Of a stretch of DNA of 64,000 nucleotides, positions 17,262 through 26,911 are shown piece by piece. Every line of letters starts with the position of its first letter. Position 1 is the first letter of the stretch. The stretch lies in the NCBI GenBank assembly GCA_964519985.1, contig CAZFMF010000001.1, forward strand, positions 62,001 to 126,000, written 5' to 3'. The DNA is from JAIEOG01 sp964519985. Its GTDB lineage: Bacteria > Bdellovibrionota > FAC87 > UBA2466. The notes below the pieces were generated by a model, which saw nothing but the letters and a program-made list of their open reading frames with translations, was not told the origin of the DNA and did no database searches. A program made the position numbers and the translations under genes.

Positions 17262-20049
17262 GCTGCTCTTTCAGTGTCTTCCGTTTGCTGCCGAGACCCT
17301 TGGCCTTTGCCGCGGGTGCGGCTTCGGTCGGGTCGAGGGCACTTTTGATGAGTTCTTGTTCTTCGAGCATATGCACCCGGTAAAACCCGTGTGCCGGACT
17401 CGCGGCTTCGGAGCGACCGCGATACTCCAAACGGTGTCCCGCCGGAAGGAAGGGGCGCATCTTGGGCTCGATGAAACTCCAGGCGCCCATGTTTTGGGGC
17501 TCTTCCTGAGTCCAGAAAAATTCGCGTGCATTCGGATAGCGCGCAAAAATCGCTTCGATTTCCGTCTTGGGAAAAGGGTAGAGCTGTTCCACCCGCACGA
17601 TCGCCGTCTTCTCCAGCGCGCGTTCCTCGCGCGCCGCGACTAGGCCAAAATAAACTTTGCCGGTGCAAAAGAGGATACGCTCCACTTTCTTCGTTTCGAC
17701 TTTGGTGTCGTCGATAACCAGGTGGAGCCCATGTTCGGTGAATTCGTCGAGATGGGAAGACGAACGCTCATCCCGCAACAAGCTCTTGGGCATCATCAGC
17801 ACGAGGGGCTTGCGGAATTTCCGGTGCATCTGTCGGCGGAGTAAATGAAAGTACTGCGACGGCAATGTCGGGTAGCAAACTTGAATATTGTTCTCCGCGC
17901 AGGATTGGAGGAAACGCTCCAGTCGTGCGCTCGAGTGCTCGGGACCCTGACCTTCATAGCCATGGGGAAGGAGCAAGACGATGCCGCACATGCGATCCCA
18001 CTTCGACTCGCCGCTCACCAAGAATTGATCCAGGATCATCTGCGCGCCGTTGACGAAATCGCCGAACTGCGCTTCCCAAATCACCAGGTTGCGCGGATCG
18101 GCAATGCTGTAACCATACTCGAACCCGAGCACCGCCAGTTCCGAAAGCATGGTGTTCTTAATGGTGAAGCGCGCGGGAAATTGCGAAAGCGGCGTAAATA
18201 TTTCGCCGTTCAGTGAATCGTGCAAAACCGCGTGGCGGTGAGAGAATGTGCCGCGCTCGGCGTCTTGTCCCATCAACCGCACCGGCGTGCCTTCCTGGAG
18301 CAAGGCGCCAATGGCCCATGCTTCCGCGCAGCCCCAATCTACCGGTTTGTCGCCCTTGGCCATTTGCCGACGCTGCTCGAGCACTTTCACCAGTTTGCGA
18401 TTGACGGAGAAGCCTTCCGGCACGGTGGTCGCAAGCGACGTGATCTGCAAAATCTCGGCGCGGGGGACGGTGGTCTTTGCCGTCCAATCACCCCGGGCGC
18501 GCTCAAACCCTTCCCAAAGGTCGCGCAACCCTTGTACTGGGTTGCGGGCGCGCGCTTCCCGCGCGTTGGCCTGCGCTTGATCCAGCTGCTCGCGCAACTC
18601 GGCGTTCATACGCTCGTACTCTTCTTGAGTGATCACGCCTTCGCCGATCAGTTTTTCCGCATAGAGCTCGCGCACGGATTTGAGATGGTCGATCTTTTGG
18701 TACATCACCGGTTGGGTGAAGCTCGGATCATCCGTCTCGTTATGACCAAAACGCCGGTAGCACCAAAGATCGATCAGTGCGTCGATCCGGAACTTTTGAC
18801 GAAACTGCATCGCGAGCCGCGCGGCATGGACGACCGCTTCCGGATCGTCGCCGTTGACGTGAAAAACCGGAGCTTGAATCATTTTGGCGACGTCGGTCGG
18901 GTACGGCGTGAAACGAGTTTGATCGGCGGTGGCAGTAAACCCCACCTGATTGTTGATGATAACGTGGATCGTGCCGCCGGTACGGTACGCCGGCAGTTCG
19001 GAAAGGTTCAACGTTTCGGGAACCACGCCCTGGCCCGTGAATGCCGCTTCGCCGTGAATCAGGATCGGAACCACACGTTCGCCGTCGCTATCGCCGCGCG
19101 CGTTCTGTTTGGCTTTGGCCATCCCTTCCACCACCGGATCCACGACTTCCAGATGGCTCGGATTGGGGCAGAGGGTAACAAGCAAAGGTGTGCCGCTCGC
19201 GGTAGTGAGCGTGTTCGTGTAACCGAGGTGGTACTTCACATCGCCGTCGCCTTCGTCGTTGGCCGGTTGCGCGGTGCCTTCGAATTCGCGCAGCACCAGC
19301 TCATACGGCTTGTGCAAAATGTTCGTCAGCACGTTCAAGCGACCGCGGTGGGCCATGCCCATTAGGATTTCTTCCGCGCCGTTGGATCCCGCTTCATTGA
19401 GCAAGGTATCCAGGAGCGGAATCGCCGATTCGGCACCCTGAATGGAAAAGCGCTTTTGTCCGACGTATTTCGTGTGGAGAAAGAGCTCGAAACCTTCGGC
19501 GGCGACGAGTTTACTTAAAATGTACTTCTTCTCGTCGGCGGTGAGTTGTGGGTGATTGAGCGACGGCTCCATTCGTTCCTGCAACCATTCGCGTTGGGCT
19601 TTGTCCGGGATGTCCATGTACTCGACGCCGATGGTCCCGCAGTACGTGGTCTTCAAGCCGGTAAGCAATTCGCCCAACGTCGAACCGGCGGGACCCAAGA
19701 ATCCGCCGTTACCCACCGGCCGATCCATATCGTGTTCCGTGAATCCAAACTCCGAAAGCCTTAGCAGCGCGTGCTCTTCGGGGTTGCCGCCCAGTGGATT
19801 CAATGTCGCGATGAAGTGGCCTAGTTCCCGGTAGGAGTGAACGAGGTGGTTGACACCTTCGGCCGGAGATCCCGATTTGCTGCCGAGCAGTTTTTCCAAA
19901 ACGGAGCCGGGGCCGGAGTTTCCGGCCTCGAAGCCGGCGAAGAACACTGCCCAGCGTTCATCTACCGACGCGGGGTCTTGCCGGTATTGCTGGTACAGCT
20001 GCTCAATGTAATCCGAATTTGCGCGGGAGAAGAAGTCGAACAGCTCCAT
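17251..20049 (-). CDS. sucA: 2-oxoglutarate dehydrogenase E1 component
   Basis: The thiamine-diphosphate-dependent E1 of the TCA cycle, 932 residues, which decarboxylates 2-oxoglutarate and succinylates the E2 lipoyl arm. It has the short N-terminal E2-binding segment (ELFDFFSRANSDYIEQLYQQY), the ThDP/Mg signature near 395-440 (NGDDPEAVVHAA, RRFGHNETDDPSFTQP) and the C-terminal transketolase-like half (FGDFVNGAQMILDQFL; QEEPQNMGAW). Length matches the E. coli enzyme (933). First gene of the sucAB operon; the ATG is preceded by GGAGCC. Expected in a respiring heterotroph. Confidence 0.95.
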   Translation of the reverse strand: MELFDFFSRANSDYIEQLYQQYRQDPASVDERWAVFFAGFEAGNSGPGSVLEKLLGSKSGSPAEGVNHLVHSYRELGHFIATLNPLGGNPEEHALLRLSEFGFTEHDMDRPVGNGGFLGPAGSTLGELLTGLKTTYCGTIGVEYMDIPDKAQREWLQERMEPSLNHPQLTADEKKYILSKLVAAEGFELFLHTKYVGQKRFSIQGAESAIPLLDTLLNEAGSNGAEEILMGMAHRGRLNVLTNILHKPYELVLREFEGTAQPANDEGDGDVKYHLGYTNTLTTASGTPLLVTLCPNPSHLEVVDPVVEGMAKAKQNARGDSDGERVVPILIHGEAAFTGQGVVPETLNLSELPAYRTGGTIHVIINNQVGFTATADQTRFTPYPTDVAKMIQAPVFHVNGDDPEAVVHAARLAMQFRQKFRIDALIDLWCYRRFGHNETDDPSFTQPVMYQKIDHLKSVRELYAEKLIGEGVITQEEYERMNAELREQLDQAQANAREARARNPVQGLRDLWEGFERARGDWTAKTTVPRAEILQITSLATTVPEGFSVNRKLVKVLEQRRQMAKGDKPVDWGCAEAWAIGALLQEGTPVRLMGQDAERGTFSHRHAVLHDSLNGEIFTPLSQFPARFTIKNTMLSELAVLGFEYGYSIADPRNLVIWEAQFGDFVNGAQMILDQFLVSGESKWDRMCGIVLLLPHGYEGQGPEHSSARLERFLQSCAENNIQVCYPTLPSQYFHLLRRQMHRKFRKPLVLMMPKSLLRDERSSSHLDEFTEHGLHLVIDDTKVETKKVERILFCTGKVYFGLVAAREERALEKTAIVRVEQLYPFPKTEIEAIFARYPNAREFFWTQEEPQNMGAWSFIEPKMRPFLPAGHRLEYRGRSEAASPAHGFYRVHMLEEQELIKSALDPTEAAPAAKAKGLGSKRKTLKEQHGN

Positions 20050-20128
20050 AGCGACGTAGGGCTCCTAAATGATGCCCATCAGGTTAGATCCAACCCCTCG
20101 GAATTCCAAGTAGTCATTGCAAAGACGT

Positions 20129-20929
20129 CTAAGCGCGGAAGCGGCGGAGCCGGTAGGCCCCTTGAATCACGGGCGCGGGCTGCTCGCTGCAAATCGTATC
20201 GACGAAGACGTGGATGGCCGAAGGGAGAGCCTGGAAGAGGGCGACGAAGTTGCGCGGTTCGTTTTCGAAGGAGGCGACGACTTCGCCGTCGGCGCAAAGG
20301 TTCTGCGCCACACCGACCTTATGTTCGACGTCGTCAAATTCCCGCCCGGCCTTCATCTTCAATTGCGTGCGCGGCACGGCGATGGGAAATCCGTCGCGGG
20401 CCAAGATGCGCAGGGTCCCGACGCGCATCCCCGGCTCGTCGCGGCCGGTCAAATAGACCAACTCCGCCCCTAAGTCATAGAGCTCTTTGGCAAATTCGGG
20501 CATCCCCGGGTACGGTTTATCGTGCTCTAGATAGTCGTTCGAAAAAAACCGCTCCCGCCAGTAAGTGCGCAGTTGTTCGCGGGCGGCGCCGAGCTCGGCG
20601 TCCTTCAAGCAAAGTCCCAGATTTGCCCAAGTGTCCTCGAGCGAATAGCCGGCGGTCGGCTCGTCGAGCCGGGAAAGGGCCTCGCAAACCGGGGCCGGAA
20701 TCCCCTCCCGGAGTGCTTCCGCGGCCTCGCGCAGGATGCGAACCGTGCGGGGCGCGACCTCATACAGGGTCGAATCGATGTCCAATATCACATACGATTT
20801 AATATCTAACTGTATGTTTTCTTTAACTTTATCGCTGATACGGGAAAAAACGTCGGTGTCGGAGGAGGGGTCGAACTCACAGGCGGCGACCCAGTTGTCC
20901 CGGGCGAGAAATGTCCGTAGTCGGCTCAT
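20129..20929 (-). CDS. HAD-superfamily hydrolase-like protein
   Basis: A 266-residue protein with HAD motif I DIDSTLYEV near residues 49-57, where the first Asp is the likely nucleophile and the second the acid/base, and a motif II-like LVYLTGRDEPGMR near 154-166. A cap of ~90 residues lies between. A family member would hydrolyse a phosphate ester; the substrate is unknown. Downstream acidic motif IV residues are probably in the FDDVEHKVGVA region. It lies upstream of sucA on the same strand with 79 bp between, so it may be a separate transcription unit. Confidence 0.65.
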   Translation of the reverse strand: MSRLRTFLARDNWVAACEFDPSSDTDVFSRISDKVKENIQLDIKSYVILDIDSTLYEVAPRTVRILREAAEALREGIPAPVCEALSRLDEPTAGYSLEDTWANLGLCLKDAELGAAREQLRTYWRERFFSNDYLEHDKPYPGMPEFAKELYDLGAELVYLTGRDEPGMRVGTLRILARDGFPIAVPRTQLKMKAGREFDDVEHKVGVAQNLCADGEVVASFENEPRNFVALFQALPSAIHVFVDTICSEQPAPVIQGAYRLRRFRA

Positions 20930-20963
20930 CGGGGCATTCTATATCTTTTTTTGGTCAACGGGA

Positions 20964-23588
20964 TCAATCCACCTCGCCAAGCGGCGTAATGCGGGCAATA
21001 AAGTCGCGCACTTTGTTTCCGATGACGGTGAAGTTACCGGCGACATAGACGTCGGTCGTGCCGTCGTTGGCCGGCAGAAGCCGATTCACGTTCGAGTTGG
21101 CACCCGTAGTGAATCGCGTGTCCACTGATCCGTCGGAATGCAAACGCGCGAGCCCGGGGGTGGAGGTGCCATTGTACGTGGTGAAAAATCCGCCGACGAG
21201 AATGTCGCCGCTGCCGTCGGGTAAAACGAAGATGTCGCTCACGGAACCATTGAAGCCGGTGCCGATATTAAATGCGGGGTCGACAGAACCGTCGGGATTG
21301 ATCCTTACTATTTGGCTGAGCAAGGTTCCTTGGAAAAACGTAAATGAACCGCCCAGATAGATATCCCCATCCGCTAACGGCCCCACGGTCAAGACATTGC
21401 TATTGCAAACCGTGACGCTCAGGCTGGGGTTGTGGCTGCCGTCGGAACGTAGGCGAGCGACGCGCACAGTACCGGCGCTACCCCGATAGTTGGCGAAGTC
21501 TCCCCCGACAATGATGTCTCCGCTGCCGTCGGCCGCTTTGGCGGCGGCGTAGACCAAGGAGGTCGCAAAACCGGTGCCGCCGAAACTGGTGTCGAGTGCG
21601 CCAGTGGCGAGCAGGCGGGCGACGCGGGATGCTCCGGTTCCCCCGTAGGCCGTGAAAGAGCCGAATGCCACCACGCCCCCATCCGACCAGGGGATCATGC
21701 TCATCACGTTTCCCCCGGTGAAACCTTGCACGGCAAAACTCGAATGATATTGCCCGTCGGAATTCAGTCGGGCGATGCCGGCGCTGGCCGTACCGTTGTA
21801 GGTCGCAAACTGCCCGCCGACGAAAAGATCATCGGTACCATCGGCAGCCACTCTCACGTCGTACGTGACGGAGTTCAAGCCGGTGCCAATTGTGAATGTA
21901 GTGTCCAGGGAACCATCGACATTGAGTCGGGCGAGGTTTGCTCGACTTGTTCCGTCGTAGAGAGCATACGCGCCGGCAGTATAGATTTTTCCCGCCGCAT
22001 TTCCGAGGGTGGGGACGGCCATGGTTTGGACAGAGGTGGAGACGAAGCCGGAACGGGAATTAAAGGCGGTGTCGAGCGTTCCATCGTGTTTTACGCGCGC
22101 CAGTCGATTGACCCCGGTACCGTTGTAGCTGCGGAAAGATCCGCCTACGACGAGCGAGTCGGAATCAAAAACCACCGGGCGAACGGTGTAGGGCGGCGGC
22201 GAGAAGGCAACGCTGGGCGCGAAACTAGTGGCGGGTGTACCGTCGTTGGAAAGCCGTATTAGGCCGCGGGTTGTCGTACCGCGGTAGCTGGTAAACGGAC
22301 CGCCAATGTAGACATCCCCCGTGCCATCTACCGTCGGAATCACCGAATCTACGGTGCTGGAAAAACCGGCCCCCACCGCGAACGTGGGGTCGAATGTTCC
22401 ATCGGCGAGAATGCGCGCCACATACGGGGAAGCATTTCCATTATAGTTGGCCGCAAATCCGCCGACGTAAATCTTGCCCGAGCCGTCCTGAGCCACGACC
22501 TTTTCGTTAGGCGTAGTGAAACCGGTCCCGGGGGCAAAGGTCGTGTCGACCGCACCATCGCTGAGCAACCGGACGATACCGGAACGGGCCGTCCCGCCGT
22601 AAGTGGTGAACTGGCCCGCGGCGTAGAGCCGGCCGTCGGTCATGGTGTCCAAGTCTTGCACGACGGCGTCGAAACCGCCCACGGTGAAACTCGCGTCGCG
22701 TGCACCCGTCGCGGTGATGCGCACGAGCCGATTGAGCCCGAATCCGTTGTACCCCGTGAAGTTTCCACCCAGGTAAAGCAGACCGGTCCCGTCGGCGGCC
22801 AGTGCGAGCGAGGTACAGCCGCTACCGCCGGTGCAACTGGTGCCGGGGTTGAAACCCGTATCCAAGGAGCCATTGGAATTGATCCGTGCCACATGATTGA
22901 TAGCGGTGCCATTGAATGAGGTGAAGTTGCCGCCGATGTAAACGTCGCCGGAGCCATCGTTCGCGGCGACGATATCTACCGCGCCGGTGGTACTAGTGCC
23001 CGGGTTAAACGCCGTGTCGAGGGTGCCGTCGTTGTGGACGCGGGCCACGCCCACGATTGCCCGATCTTTATACGCGATGAAGGCGCCTACCGCGTACACC
23101 CCCTCCGTAGTGCGGATGATCTGCGAAACGGTTCCGTTGAAGCCCTGGCCAATGACGAATGTTCCGTTGTCACTTTCGCCGGTCAGTGTGACTACAAGCG
23201 ATTGGGAACCTCCGCTCCCGGAATAGTTCAGTGTAAGCGTCCCTGCGTAAGTGCCCACGGCTGGATAGGACGGGGGTTGGTACATCAAGACGACGGTGCA
23301 GCTTTGACCTCCGCCCAAGTCACTGGTGCAGGTCCCTCCGGTTCCGGGAAAGACTCCGCCTAAGAAGCCAAATGGGCTAGTAACCGTTCCACTCAGGCCG
23401 GAGATTGAGTTTTCGCTGGAGTTGGTCAGTAGCAGATTGTACGTGTTCAAGGTCCCCGCGCCACGCAGGCCGAAATCAACGGAGCTCGAAAGCACGGAAA
23501 GGGGGCCCGTACATGAATCATTCACGCATAGCCCTGGCCCGCAGGCAGCCAAAAAAAACGCGGATACCCCGATGAAGCTTCGAAGCAT
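20964..23588 (-). CDS. Delta-60 repeat lipoprotein with choice-of-anchor domain
   Basis: An 874-residue predicted lipoprotein: signal peptide ending in a lipobox (FFLAAC, Cys16). Residues ~30-145 form an abnormal-spindle/choice-of-anchor-D type beta domain (SSVDFGLRGAGTLNTYNLLLTNSS). At least 13 delta-60 repeats follow, each with a DGTLDTAF-like motif and a G(G/A)xFTxYNG strand. These repeats probably build beta-propellers, a surface or outer-membrane structure of unknown binding partner. The gene stands between two minus-strand genes with clear gaps, so it is likely monocistronic. Confidence 0.8.
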   Translation of the reverse strand: MLRSFIGVSAFFLAACGPGLCVNDSCTGPLSVLSSSVDFGLRGAGTLNTYNLLLTNSSENSISGLSGTVTSPFGFLGGVFPGTGGTCTSDLGGGQSCTVVLMYQPPSYPAVGTYAGTLTLNYSGSGGSQSLVVTLTGESDNGTFVIGQGFNGTVSQIIRTTEGVYAVGAFIAYKDRAIVGVARVHNDGTLDTAFNPGTSTTGAVDIVAANDGSGDVYIGGNFTSFNGTAINHVARINSNGSLDTGFNPGTSCTGGSGCTSLALAADGTGLLYLGGNFTGYNGFGLNRLVRITATGARDASFTVGGFDAVVQDLDTMTDGRLYAAGQFTTYGGTARSGIVRLLSDGAVDTTFAPGTGFTTPNEKVVAQDGSGKIYVGGFAANYNGNASPYVARILADGTFDPTFAVGAGFSSTVDSVIPTVDGTGDVYIGGPFTSYRGTTTRGLIRLSNDGTPATSFAPSVAFSPPPYTVRPVVFDSDSLVVGGSFRSYNGTGVNRLARVKHDGTLDTAFNSRSGFVSTSVQTMAVPTLGNAAGKIYTAGAYALYDGTSRANLARLNVDGSLDTTFTIGTGLNSVTYDVRVAADGTDDLFVGGQFATYNGTASAGIARLNSDGQYHSSFAVQGFTGGNVMSMIPWSDGGVVAFGSFTAYGGTGASRVARLLATGALDTSFGGTGFATSLVYAAAKAADGSGDIIVGGDFANYRGSAGTVRVARLRSDGSHNPSLSVTVCNSNVLTVGPLADGDIYLGGSFTFFQGTLLSQIVRINPDGSVDPAFNIGTGFNGSVSDIFVLPDGSGDILVGGFFTTYNGTSTPGLARLHSDGSVDTRFTTGANSNVNRLLPANDGTTDVYVAGNFTVIGNKVRDFIARITPLGEVD

Positions 23589-23679
23589 CGATCCCCCTCG
23601 CGGCCATTATACCCGATTGCCCAATGAGGTCCTTCCGATCATGGTCAGTCGATCGAGGGGCAGTGAAAACACATTCCGG

Positions 23680-24231
23680 TCAACGCGGCGGCGCCGGCAG
23701 AAGCGAGTGCAAGTACTCGTTCAGCCGATTGAGCAGCGTTTCGGAGATGGGTAGCTGGCGATACTGCACGCCTGAGAGATCGAAGAGGTGCTTCGACATC
23801 CGAATCGCGGCGGTGTCGTGGTACTTGTCCGAGAGATAAATGATCTCTTTTACCCGGTGGGTGGCGATGAGCTTCGCACATTCATTGCACGGGAAGAGCG
23901 TCACGTAGGCGCGCGAGCCCTCTAAGCTGCGGTTGGCGTGGGAAATCGCGTTGGCCTCACTGTGGATCACGTACCCGTATTTTTGCATTTCCAGGGGGAC
24001 GTTGCGGTTATTGCCCCAGGGGATTTTCGTCTCATCGACGCCGGCGACGGCGCCGTTGTACCCCATGCTGATCTGGTGATTGTTCCCATCCACTAGAACA
24101 CAACCCACCTTGGTATTCGGATCCTTGCTCTTGAAGCTCGCCATCATGGCCTGGAGCATGAAGTACTCGTCCCAATTCAGCTGGGAAGTCACCTTTATAA
24201 AGTTCACGCGGTCGTCTACAGTCGGGTCCAT
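23680..24231 (-). CDS. dCMP deaminase family protein
   Basis: A 183-residue zinc-dependent deaminase that probably converts dCMP to dUMP for dTMP synthesis. Zinc and proton-shuttle residues are visible: H90 and E92 in VIHSEANAI, and C115/C118 in FPCNECAK. The N-terminal part (WDEYFMLQAMMASFKSKDPNTKVGCVLVD) is the usual start of the dCMP/ComEB group. The start is only 18 bp from the divergent Smr gene, with a 12-bp palindrome between them. Other members of this fold act on cytidine or riboflavin precursors, but the spacing fits dCMP deaminase. Confidence 0.85.
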   Translation of the reverse strand: MDPTVDDRVNFIKVTSQLNWDEYFMLQAMMASFKSKDPNTKVGCVLVDGNNHQISMGYNGAVAGVDETKIPWGNNRNVPLEMQKYGYVIHSEANAISHANRSLEGSRAYVTLFPCNECAKLIATHRVKEIIYLSDKYHDTAAIRMSKHLFDLSGVQYRQLPISETLLNRLNEYLHSLLPAPPR

Positions 24232-24235
24232 AAAG

Positions 24236-24247
24236 GCGGTATACCGC
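24236..24247. promoter_or_regulatory. 12-bp palindrome between divergent genes
   Basis: GCGGTATACCGC is a perfect palindrome in the 18-bp gap between the divergent dCMP deaminase and Smr genes, ending 2 bp before the Smr ATG. It could be an operator or an mRNA hairpin; no regulator is identified and a chance palindrome is possible. Confidence 0.3.
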
Positions 24248-24249
24248 TC

Positions 24250-24711
24250 ATGGCGGATGAGTTTAAAGCAAAAGATGAGGTACTGGTCGGGGCGTTGAAA
24301 CGGCTCGGCACCGTGCTGGGTTCCCCCCGGCCCGGTTGGTATCAGGTGCTCGTGGGCGGCCTGAAGGTGGAAGTGCGGGCGTCGGAGCTAAAACCGCGCG
24401 CCGCCGTCGATAAGGACCTACTCAAGACGCTGAAAAAGATCGCGGTGCCCAAAGCGGGTGATGCCAAGAATCCCCCGACCCAACCCGCTCGCTTGGATCT
24501 GCACGGAATGCGAGTGGAAGAAGCGATGCGCCTGGTCGAAAAGGCGATGGACCGGGCGATTATCGACGGGCATTCGCGGATGGAGATTGTGCACGGGATT
24601 GGCGCCGGTAAAATCCGTGAAGCGCTGCATCGTTATCTGGCGACCCTACCGGTCATCGAGAGCTTTAAACTCGACGATGGCAATGCGGGTGTGACCTGGG
24701 TCTACTTCTGA
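24250..24711 (+). CDS. Smr-domain protein (MutS2 C-terminal-like)
   Basis: A 153-residue protein that looks like the tail of MutS2 standing alone. The N-terminal ~50 residues are a KOW/Tudor-like beta domain (KAKDEVLVGALKRLGTVLG). Residues 82-153 form an Smr domain with LDLHGMRVEEA (82-92) and HGIGAGKIREALHRYL (115-130), ending in GNAGVTWVYF. Smr domains are DNA or RNA nucleases or, in MutS2, act on collided ribosomes. Stand-alone forms are common but poorly defined. The TGA lies in a hairpin (24700-24718). Confidence 0.8.
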   Translation: MADEFKAKDEVLVGALKRLGTVLGSPRPGWYQVLVGGLKVEVRASELKPRAAVDKDLLKTLKKIAVPKAGDAKNPPTQPARLDLHGMRVEEAMRLVEKAMDRAIIDGHSRMEIVHGIGAGKIREALHRYLATLPVIESFKLDDGNAGVTWVYF

Positions 24712-24718
24712 AGTAGAC
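24700..24718 (+). terminator. Hairpin spanning the Smr stop codon
   Basis: Nine-base arms GTCTACTTC and GAAGTAGAC with a single-base loop; the stop TGA lies in the centre. There is no T-tract after it, so it is a weak intrinsic-terminator candidate; it may limit read-through into the acyl-CoA synthetase gene or protect the mRNA end. Confidence 0.35.
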
Positions 24719-24747
24719 TTCAAGGCTGAATCACGCAGGGGGAAAAA

Positions 24748-26427
24748 ATGGGGGCGAGACTTCAACCGGGTAAACAATTATGGCATCAACACTATCCGAA
24801 GGGAGTGCCATTTGAGATCGACGCCGACGCGTATCCGTCGATTCTCGAGGTCTTCGAGCAGTCTTGCCGAATGTTTGCGCCCAAGGCCTGCTTCAGCAAT
24901 CTTGGTCTGACGCTGACCTTTCAGGATATTGAGCAGCAATCGCGCGCTTTCGCCGCGTACTTGCAAAGCCTCCCCGACCTGAAGCCGGGGGATCGCTTCG
25001 CCATCCAATCCCCGAATCTCTTGCAGTATCCCATCGCGCTATTCGGTGCATTGCGAGCCGGTCTGGTGGTGGTGAATACCAACCCGCTTTACACCGCGCG
25101 TGAGATGGAACACCAGTTCCGTGATTCCGGCGTGAAGGGCATTATGATTTGCGCCAATTTCGCCAAGAACTTGGAAACGATCTTACCGCGCACCGATCTG
25201 CGCACCGTGATCGTGACCGAGATTGGCGATATGTTGCCGATGCCGAAGCGCCTGATTGTGAATAGCGTCATCAAATACGTGAAGCGCATGGTGCCGAGCT
25301 ACCATTTGCCGAAGGCGCTTTCGTTCCGGTCGGTGCTCGATCGGGGTGCCAAGCTGCCGTACGCTAAGGTTCCGCGTAAGGGCGATGATCTTGCGTTCAT
25401 TCAATATACCGGCGGCACGACCGGAGTTTCCAAGGGCGCGATGCTCACTCACCGCAATATCGTGGCGAATATGGAGCAGGTCTCGGCGTGGCTAAAGCCC
25501 GCTCTGAAGGAAGGGGAGGACGTCTGCCTGGCGCCCTTGCCGCTCTACCACGTATTCTCATTGACGGTGAACGCCATGGCGTTTTTCAAGTACGGGTGCC
25601 ATAGCGTGCTGGTCACCAACCCGCGCGACATTCCGAGCGTCATTAAGGAAATGCGCAAGTACAAGATGACCTTGATGTCGGGGGTCAATACCCTTTTCAA
25701 TGCGCTGATGAACCATCCCGATTTTGAAAAGATCGATTTTTCGAGCTTGAAAGTGTCGGTGGGCGGCGCGATGGCTTTGCAAAAACCCGTCGTTGAGCGT
25801 TGGACCCGGCTGACTAAATCTCCGCTGATTGAGGGTTACGGGCTAACTGAGACATCGCCCGTGGTCTGTGTGAATCCGATGCGCCAGGAAGATATTCGCA
25901 TCGGGACGATTGGTCTGCCGGTGCCCTCGACGGAAGTGAAGATGGTCACCGAAAAGGGAACGGAAGCCACCGTGGGGGAGCCCGGGGAACTGTGGGTACG
26001 CGGACCGCAGGTGATGCGCGGGTACTGGCAGCGCGAAGACGAATCGAAGAATGTCCTGCCGGGCGAGGGGTGGTTAAAAACCGGCGACGTGGCGCAGTTC
26101 ACACCCGAAGGCTACGTGAAGATCGTCGATCGGCAGAAGGACATGATCATCGTCTCGGGCTTTAAGGTGTACCCGAACGAAGTGGAAGAGGTTCTGGCCG
26201 GTCATCCGAAGATTCTCGAGGTGGGGGTGGTAGGGATTCCCGACGAGCATTCCGGGGAAACCGTGAAGGCGTTTGTCGTGAAAAAAGATCCGTCTTTGAC
26301 CGAAGCCGAGGTCAAGGAGTTTGCGAAGACGGTTTTGACGAACTACAAGGTTCCGAAACACGTTCAATTTATCGATAGCCTGCCCAAAACGAATGTGGGT
26401 AAAATTCTGCGTCGCGAATTGCGCTAG
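24748..26427 (+). CDS. fadD: Long-chain fatty acid-CoA ligase
   Basis: A 559-residue ANL-superfamily AMP-forming ligase that activates fatty acids to acyl-CoA at the inner membrane for beta-oxidation or lipid synthesis. Signatures: the P-loop-like YTGGTTGVSKGAML near 221-234, EGYGLTETSPVVC near 362, WLKTGDVAQF near 442, the hinge region VDRQKDMIIVSGFKVYPNEVEE, and the C-terminal catalytic lysine in TNVGKILRREL. Length matches FadD (561 in E. coli). The HiPIP gene follows 16 bp downstream and may be co-transcribed. Confidence 0.9.
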   Translation: MGARLQPGKQLWHQHYPKGVPFEIDADAYPSILEVFEQSCRMFAPKACFSNLGLTLTFQDIEQQSRAFAAYLQSLPDLKPGDRFAIQSPNLLQYPIALFGALRAGLVVVNTNPLYTAREMEHQFRDSGVKGIMICANFAKNLETILPRTDLRTVIVTEIGDMLPMPKRLIVNSVIKYVKRMVPSYHLPKALSFRSVLDRGAKLPYAKVPRKGDDLAFIQYTGGTTGVSKGAMLTHRNIVANMEQVSAWLKPALKEGEDVCLAPLPLYHVFSLTVNAMAFFKYGCHSVLVTNPRDIPSVIKEMRKYKMTLMSGVNTLFNALMNHPDFEKIDFSSLKVSVGGAMALQKPVVERWTRLTKSPLIEGYGLTETSPVVCVNPMRQEDIRIGTIGLPVPSTEVKMVTEKGTEATVGEPGELWVRGPQVMRGYWQREDESKNVLPGEGWLKTGDVAQFTPEGYVKIVDRQKDMIIVSGFKVYPNEVEEVLAGHPKILEVGVVGIPDEHSGETVKAFVVKKDPSLTEAEVKEFAKTVLTNYKVPKHVQFIDSLPKTNVGKILRRELR

Positions 26428-26443
26428 TCCAAGGGAGGTCATC

Positions 26444-26806
26444 ATGTTCAGTCGCAGATCTTTTTTATTGAGTCTGGTCGTTTTGCCGTTCACCTCGCTG
26501 ATGAGTTGGGCGGCGGAGAAAAAGACGGTCACGACCACGGAGGCCGACGCGTCCAAAGCGTTGGTCAAGCCGACGGATATGATGCCGAAGGCGATGAAGT
26601 ATTCGGAAAAAGCGGAGAAGGCGACGGCGCGCACCGACAAGAAAGCCAACTGCGCGAGTTGCATGCACTACTCGCAAGCCATCACCGCCGACAAAAAAGA
26701 AATCAAAGTGAAGGGCCAGCCGGTCGGCGCGTGCGCGCTCTTCGATGGCGGCAAAGGCTACGTCAAAGCCGGCGGCTGGTGCATGAGCTGGTTCAAAGCC
26801 GCTTAG
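26444..26806 (+). CDS. High-potential iron-sulfur protein (HiPIP)
   Basis: A 120-residue precursor of a small periplasmic [4Fe-4S] electron carrier. Cluster ligands are C70 and C73 (ANCASCMHY), C97 (GACALF) and C113 (GGWCMSWF), the HiPIP spacing. An N-terminal SRRSFLLS followed by a hydrophobic stretch resembles a Tat signal, expected because HiPIPs are exported folded. The ATG at 26444 with GGGAGG upstream is chosen over an in-frame ATG at 26393 that lies inside fadD. Likely partners are cytochrome bc1 or a terminal oxidase, neither in this window. The stop is followed immediately by the 84-bp hairpin repeat. Confidence 0.9.
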   Translation: MFSRRSFLLSLVVLPFTSLMSWAAEKKTVTTTEADASKALVKPTDMMPKAMKYSEKAEKATARTDKKANCASCMHYSQAITADKKEIKVKGQPVGACALFDGGKGYVKAGGWCMSWFKAA

Positions 26807-26807
26807 G

Positions 26808-26896
26808 TCCTAAAAGGTGCCCATCTACTTTTGGTCCCAAAAGGTAGCGGGTGCGCACCCGGCACTTTTCGGGACCAAAAGTAGATGGGCACCTTT
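26808..26896. repeat. 84-bp near-perfect hairpin repeat element
   Basis: The 26-base arms 26813-26838 and 26871-26896 are perfect reverse complements, and the inner bases continue to pair with a few mismatches down to a GCGGGTGC/GCACCCGG centre. The outer part (26808-26832) is repeated, with one mismatch, at 36143-36167 in the opposite orientation. It sits between the HiPIP stop and the AsmA gene and may act as a terminator, a mobile palindromic (REP/MITE-like) element, or both. Confidence 0.85.
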
Positions 26897-26911
26897 CGGG
26901 GAGGAGAGAAG

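Noticed and set aside
26393..26443. Upstream in-frame start for the HiPIP gene
   Set aside because: It lies inside fadD. The ATG at 26444 has a good ribosome binding site and begins the Tat-like signal.
26885..26911. Upstream in-frame start for the AsmA gene
   Set aside because: It is within the right arm of the hairpin repeat; the ATG at 26912 follows GGGGAGGAGA.
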